A stretch of 6,088 nucleotides of DNA from Selenomonas sp. (GTDB taxonomy: Bacteria > Bacillota_C > Negativicutes > Selenomonadales > Selenomonadaceae). Shown here piece by piece: positions 5,809 to 6,088 of the stretch. Every line of letters begins with the position of its first letter. Position 1 is the stretch's first letter. Position numbers and translations under genes: made by a program. The notes beneath the pieces were generated by a model. It saw only the letters and a list, made by a program, of their open reading frames with translations. It had not been told where the DNA came from and made no database searches. The stretch lies in assembly GCF_024693525.1 (NCBI RefSeq), contig NZ_JAILKR010000072.1:1-6088 (forward strand), read 5' to 3'.

Positions 5809-5947
5809 CAAATTTATCCACGTAGTTTTTACCAATTACAGTTTGCAGAGGAGTAGTACCCAGTTCGTGTTCGAGACAAATCGCCGGCGGCGGGGGGAGC
5901 CCTGCGAAACTCGCCACATCCTCAGCCGCCGCTAGGGACAGTGCCAT
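5789..5947 (-). CDS. Possible 52-residue hypothetical protein (doubtful)
   Basis: The minus strand from ATG at 5947 to TAG at 5789 reads 52 codons: an Ala-rich start (MALSLAAAED), a Pro run, then HELGTTPLQTVIGKNY and a basic tail. It looks somewhat protein-like, but there is no Shine-Dalgarno site, no promoter I can see, and its last six codons and stop lie inside the terminator hairpin. The frame stays open upstream of the ATG for 13 more codons to a TAA within the palindrome. It matches no family I know. It may be a chance frame in an intergenic repeat, or a remnant of a small gene carried by that repeat. Confidence 0.2.
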   Translation of the reverse strand: MALSLAAAEDVASFAGLPPPPAICLEHELGTTPLQTVIGKNYVDKFVKASIS

Positions 5948-6088
5948 AAACGAAGCGTTTGATGTTTTCCGTGAAGAACGAAATTTTTATCCTCACTGTT
6001 CGTCGAAAAATTGCTACCGTTCAAGCGAAGCGCGTTTTGCAACTTTTTCGATGCTTAATTAAAGATAAAAATTTCGTTTAGGAAAACA
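5809..6088. other. Right-hand stretch without a confident gene
   Basis: About 280 nt downstream of the accC terminator. It holds, in order: an unremarkable stretch to about 5880; a GC-rich patch (5883-5932) whose ends, GCGGCGG (5887-5893) and CCGCCGC (5926-5932), can pair; a small AAACG-aag-CGTTT hairpin (5948-5960); and the large palindrome from 5963 to the edge. Base composition shifts sharply from GC-rich to AT-rich within it. I find no tRNA, transposase or convincing coding frame. Confidence 0.6.
5963..6088. repeat. Large imperfect palindrome running off the window edge
   Basis: Three nested inverted pairs share an axis near 6026-6028: TGTTTTCC (5963-5970) with GGAAAACA (6081-6088); AACGAAATTTTTATC (5977-5991) with GATAAAAATTTCGTT (6064-6078), 15 bp perfect; and TCGAAAAATTGC (6003-6014) with 6039-6051, one bulged base. 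The spacers between arms differ in sequence and slightly in length, so the structure is not a simple DNA duplication artefact. The outermost pair reaches the last base of the window, so the element probably continues. The heptamer CGAAGCG occurs at 5951-5957 and again at the tip (6026-6032). It resembles a palindromic intergenic repeat or miniature-element end. Confidence 0.7.

Noticed and set aside
5814..5822. DnaA-box-like TTATCCACG
   Set aside because: A single 8/9 match with no neighbouring boxes, no AT-rich unwinding element and no origin-linked gene.
5850..5885. tRNA-like T-arm sequence (GTTCGAGAC)
   Set aside because: No acceptor, D or anticodon arms fit around it, so this is not a tRNA or a supportable fragment.

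Overview
The window looks like chromosomal DNA of an anaerobic, low-to-mid GC, Firmicutes-type bacterium. My best guess is Negativicutes (a Selenomonas-like organism), inferred from protein character and not tested by any search. Pointers are strong AGGAGG ribosome binding sites, consensus sigma-A type promoters, a rubredoxin, a Firmicutes-style biotin carboxylase (QRRNQK) and a malate dehydrogenase, a pairing that fits a succinate/propionate fermenter.

Layout from left to right. (1) Positions 1-879, minus strand: malate dehydrogenase, missing about its last 20 residues at the window edge, with its own consensus promoter and a ~100-nt leader that begins with a perfect 8-bp inverted repeat. 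(2) Positions 1097-1328, minus strand: a 53-residue rubredoxin followed by a strong hairpin terminator. (3) Positions 1413-4114 (or 4132), minus strand: uvrC overlapping by one base (TAATG) with a PHP-domain phosphoesterase gene; rubredoxin lies 84 nt further down and may be read through from this pair. (4) Positions 4115-4357: a divergent promoter region, with a uvrC promoter leftward and a near-consensus accC promoter rightward. The accC leader can form two mutually exclusive hairpins plus a small hairpin over the Shine-Dalgarno site. (5) Positions 4358-5728, plus strand: a complete stand-alone biotin carboxylase subunit, ended by an unusually long perfect hairpin. (6) Positions 5809-6088: no confident gene; a GC-rich patch, a possible 52-codon minus-strand frame, and the left part of a large imperfect palindrome that runs off the right edge and looks like a dispersed intergenic repeat.

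How the genes relate: biotin carboxylase and malate dehydrogenase could serve the same carbon route (CO2 fixation to oxaloacetate or malonyl-CoA; oxaloacetate to malate), but they are separately transcribed. UvrC and the PHP protein form a nucleic-acid maintenance pair. I see no defence system, phage, CRISPR array, IS transposase, tRNA or rRNA. The least explained parts are the right-edge repeat and the accC leader.
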